Assembly: GCA_017519685.1 (NCBI GenBank)
Contig: JAFWRV010000256.1
Coordinates: forward strand, 1 to 14,430
Direction of reading: 5' to 3'
Length of the DNA stretch: 14,430 nt
Source of the DNA: Clostridia bacterium
Lineage (GTDB): Bacteria; Bacillota; Clostridia; Oscillospirales; Acutalibacteraceae
The notes below the pieces were generated by a model. That model was not told the origin of the DNA, did no database searches, and saw only the letters and a program-made list of their open reading frames with translations. A program made the position numbers and the translations under genes. Positions 13,465 through 14,430 of the stretch are shown piece after piece (position 1 is the stretch's first letter; the number at the start of each line of letters is the position of its first letter).

Positions 13465-14430
13465 TCTGTTTCACCGCCGGATTTGTGACGCTTCACGGGT
13501 GAAGTCGCGAGAAGAAGGTTGAGGTAATCTGCTATGTCGCCGTCGGCCGCCTTTTTGATTATGAAATATCTCTGTGAAAACTTGTCTTTCTTTGTTATCA
13601 TTTTGCCTTCGGCGTCAACTTTGACATCCATCGGCTTTGAAAGCTCATAGAAAGAGCCGTTTCCCTCAAACGCGTACTGTACGGCAGTCAGATCGAAACT
13701 GTTGTTGAGATAAGGCAATTCGCCACCGCAATGCAGCTTGTAGCAGTCAAAAACGGGATTGTTTTCTTCTTCTTCAAAATACCCTGTTCTGAGCCCGTCA
13801 CCGACCTCGTATCCGGAGAAGACGATAATACCCTTGTAGTTTTCAAGCACGTTGATTGCCGAAAGCGGGTCCTCTTTTATATTGTATTCTTTGCCGCCCG
13901 GGTATTTACCCGCCATGGCGACTATTGAGTGAACTTTTTTATTGAACAGCTCGGGATTTTTGCTCAGCACGGAGCTGATATTTGTCATCATTCCGATTGA
14001 AATAACCGTTACGGAATTGTCCTGCGCCTGCGAGAGGAGTTTTGTGTAGAATTCAACCTCGTCAACTGACGAAATCGCGCTCGCCTCATATTTGCAGTAT
14101 TTTGCGGTTACGGCTGAGGTGTACTTTGAATCGTCCGTATGAAGGGTTTTGATTTTCTGCTGACCGACAAACGGTTCCTCCGTGCCGTAATATTCGCATA
14201 TCGCCTTTATTGTCGCGTTCGCGTACGGGTCGGATGAGGAGTTGCAGATACCGAGTAATTTTGAATCGTAGCGAGTGAGAAGCTGGAACATAACCGCCAT
14301 GGCGCCTGCGTCGTCGCAGTCCGTCGTGATATCCGTATCAAGTATGACGCTTCTGTTCTGTTCGCATATCGGGGTATAGGCGGGGACTCCGTAGGCATCC
14401 GCCGAGCGGTTTGCCCTGAGTGCCGACCTT
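13461..14430 (-). CDS. Nucleoside hydrolase (IU-NH superfamily), 5' end cut by window end
   Basis: Hydrolyses the N-glycosidic bond of nucleosides to free base and ribose. The reading frame runs open to the window edge, so the true start is outside; at least 323 residues are present. A Met at 14300 is internal, because the calcium-binding family motif lies upstream of it in the same frame: VILDTDITTDCDDAGAM, with the conserved DxD and DD residues. Downstream, VISIGMMTNIS and VAMAGKYPGG match the family's conserved GPLTN and MGG regions. The C-terminal metal Asp is in NNSFDLTAV. Where classical IU-NH enzymes have a His before this Asp, this protein has Phe, as in the subgroup that carries Trp there. 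The gene ends with a 4-base ATGA overlap into the phosphodiesterase gene. The residues before the motif are not recognisable, and whether the protein is secreted cannot be judged. Substrate preference is unknown. Confidence 0.9.
   Translation of the reverse strand, partial: RSALRANRSADAYGVPAYTPICEQNRSVILDTDITTDCDDAGAMAVMFQLLTRYDSKLLGICNSSSDPYANATIKAICEYYGTEEPFVGQQKIKTLHTDDSKYTSAVTAKYCKYEASAISSVDEVEFYTKLLSQAQDNSVTVISIGMMTNISSVLSKNPELFNKKVHSIVAMAGKYPGGKEYNIKEDPLSAINVLENYKGIIVFSGYEVGDGLRTGYFEEEENNPVFDCYKLHCGGELPYLNNSFDLTAVQYAFEGNGSFYELSKPMDVKVDAEGKMITKKDKFSQRYFIIKKAADGDIADYLNLLLATSPVKRHKSGGETE

Noticed and set aside
13461..14300. Nucleoside hydrolase starting at Met 14300
   Set aside because: The DTDITTDCDD active-site motif lies upstream in the same open frame, so the gene extends past the window end.
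1..14430. CRISPR arrays, insertion sequences, prophage or integrase genes, tRNA or rRNA
   Set aside because: No spaced direct repeats, transposase or phage motifs, or conserved RNA stretches were seen; genes are dense and of housekeeping type.

Overview
The window looks like ordinary chromosomal DNA from an anaerobic, low-to-mid GC Clostridia, probably a gut Oscillospiraceae/Ruminococcaceae relative. This is inferred from the gene types: an anaerobic SPASM radical-SAM enzyme, a PflX-like radical-SAM protein, a cell-wall amidase with a Pro/Glu/Thr-rich linker, and MscL with a zinc-ribbon tail. AGGAGG-type ribosome binding sites and Gram-positive style promoters and terminators also fit. No transposase, integrase, phage gene, CRISPR array, rRNA or tRNA was recognised. 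Genes are tightly packed. The longest stretch without a gene is about 190 bases, between iolG and the MATE transporter gene.

Left part (1-5869), all on the minus strand. In order of transcription: a large exported N-acetylmuramoyl-L-alanine amidase, a radical-SAM/SPASM maturase-like enzyme only 2 bases downstream, O-acetylhomoserine sulfhydrylase (metY), and homoserine O-acetyltransferase (metA, cut by the window start). MetA has Glu at position 111, the residue linked to acetyl-CoA use, and MetY uses O-acetylhomoserine. Together they form a coherent direct-sulfhydrylation route to homocysteine and methionine.

Middle part (5888-9308), on the plus strand. A pair of back-to-back promoters with overlapping -10 boxes drives the amidase leftwards and a PflX-like radical-SAM protein rightwards; the latter seems to start at a CTG codon. 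mscL follows with its own promoter and terminator, then a GH123/DUF4091 glycosidase-like gene squeezed directly behind that terminator. After that comes a stand-alone 42-codon gene for an amphipathic peptide, with a candidate promoter, strong RBS and very strong terminator. This small gene is the most novel-looking item in the window.

Right part (9333-14430). On the minus strand, a myo-inositol dehydrogenase-like gene (iolG-like) is followed by a membrane-anchored glycerophosphodiester phosphodiesterase, possibly linked through glycerophosphoinositol. Divergent from them, a perfect consensus promoter drives a MATE-family exporter. Its terminator overlaps the end of the coding region and probably also stops the opposing minus-strand pair. 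That pair is a nucleoside hydrolase (cut by the window end) and a YfcE-type phosphodiesterase, joined by an ATGA overlap.

Assignments rest on reading motifs by eye. No database search was possible, and the names of well-known families are far more certain than the substrates or the regulatory sites.
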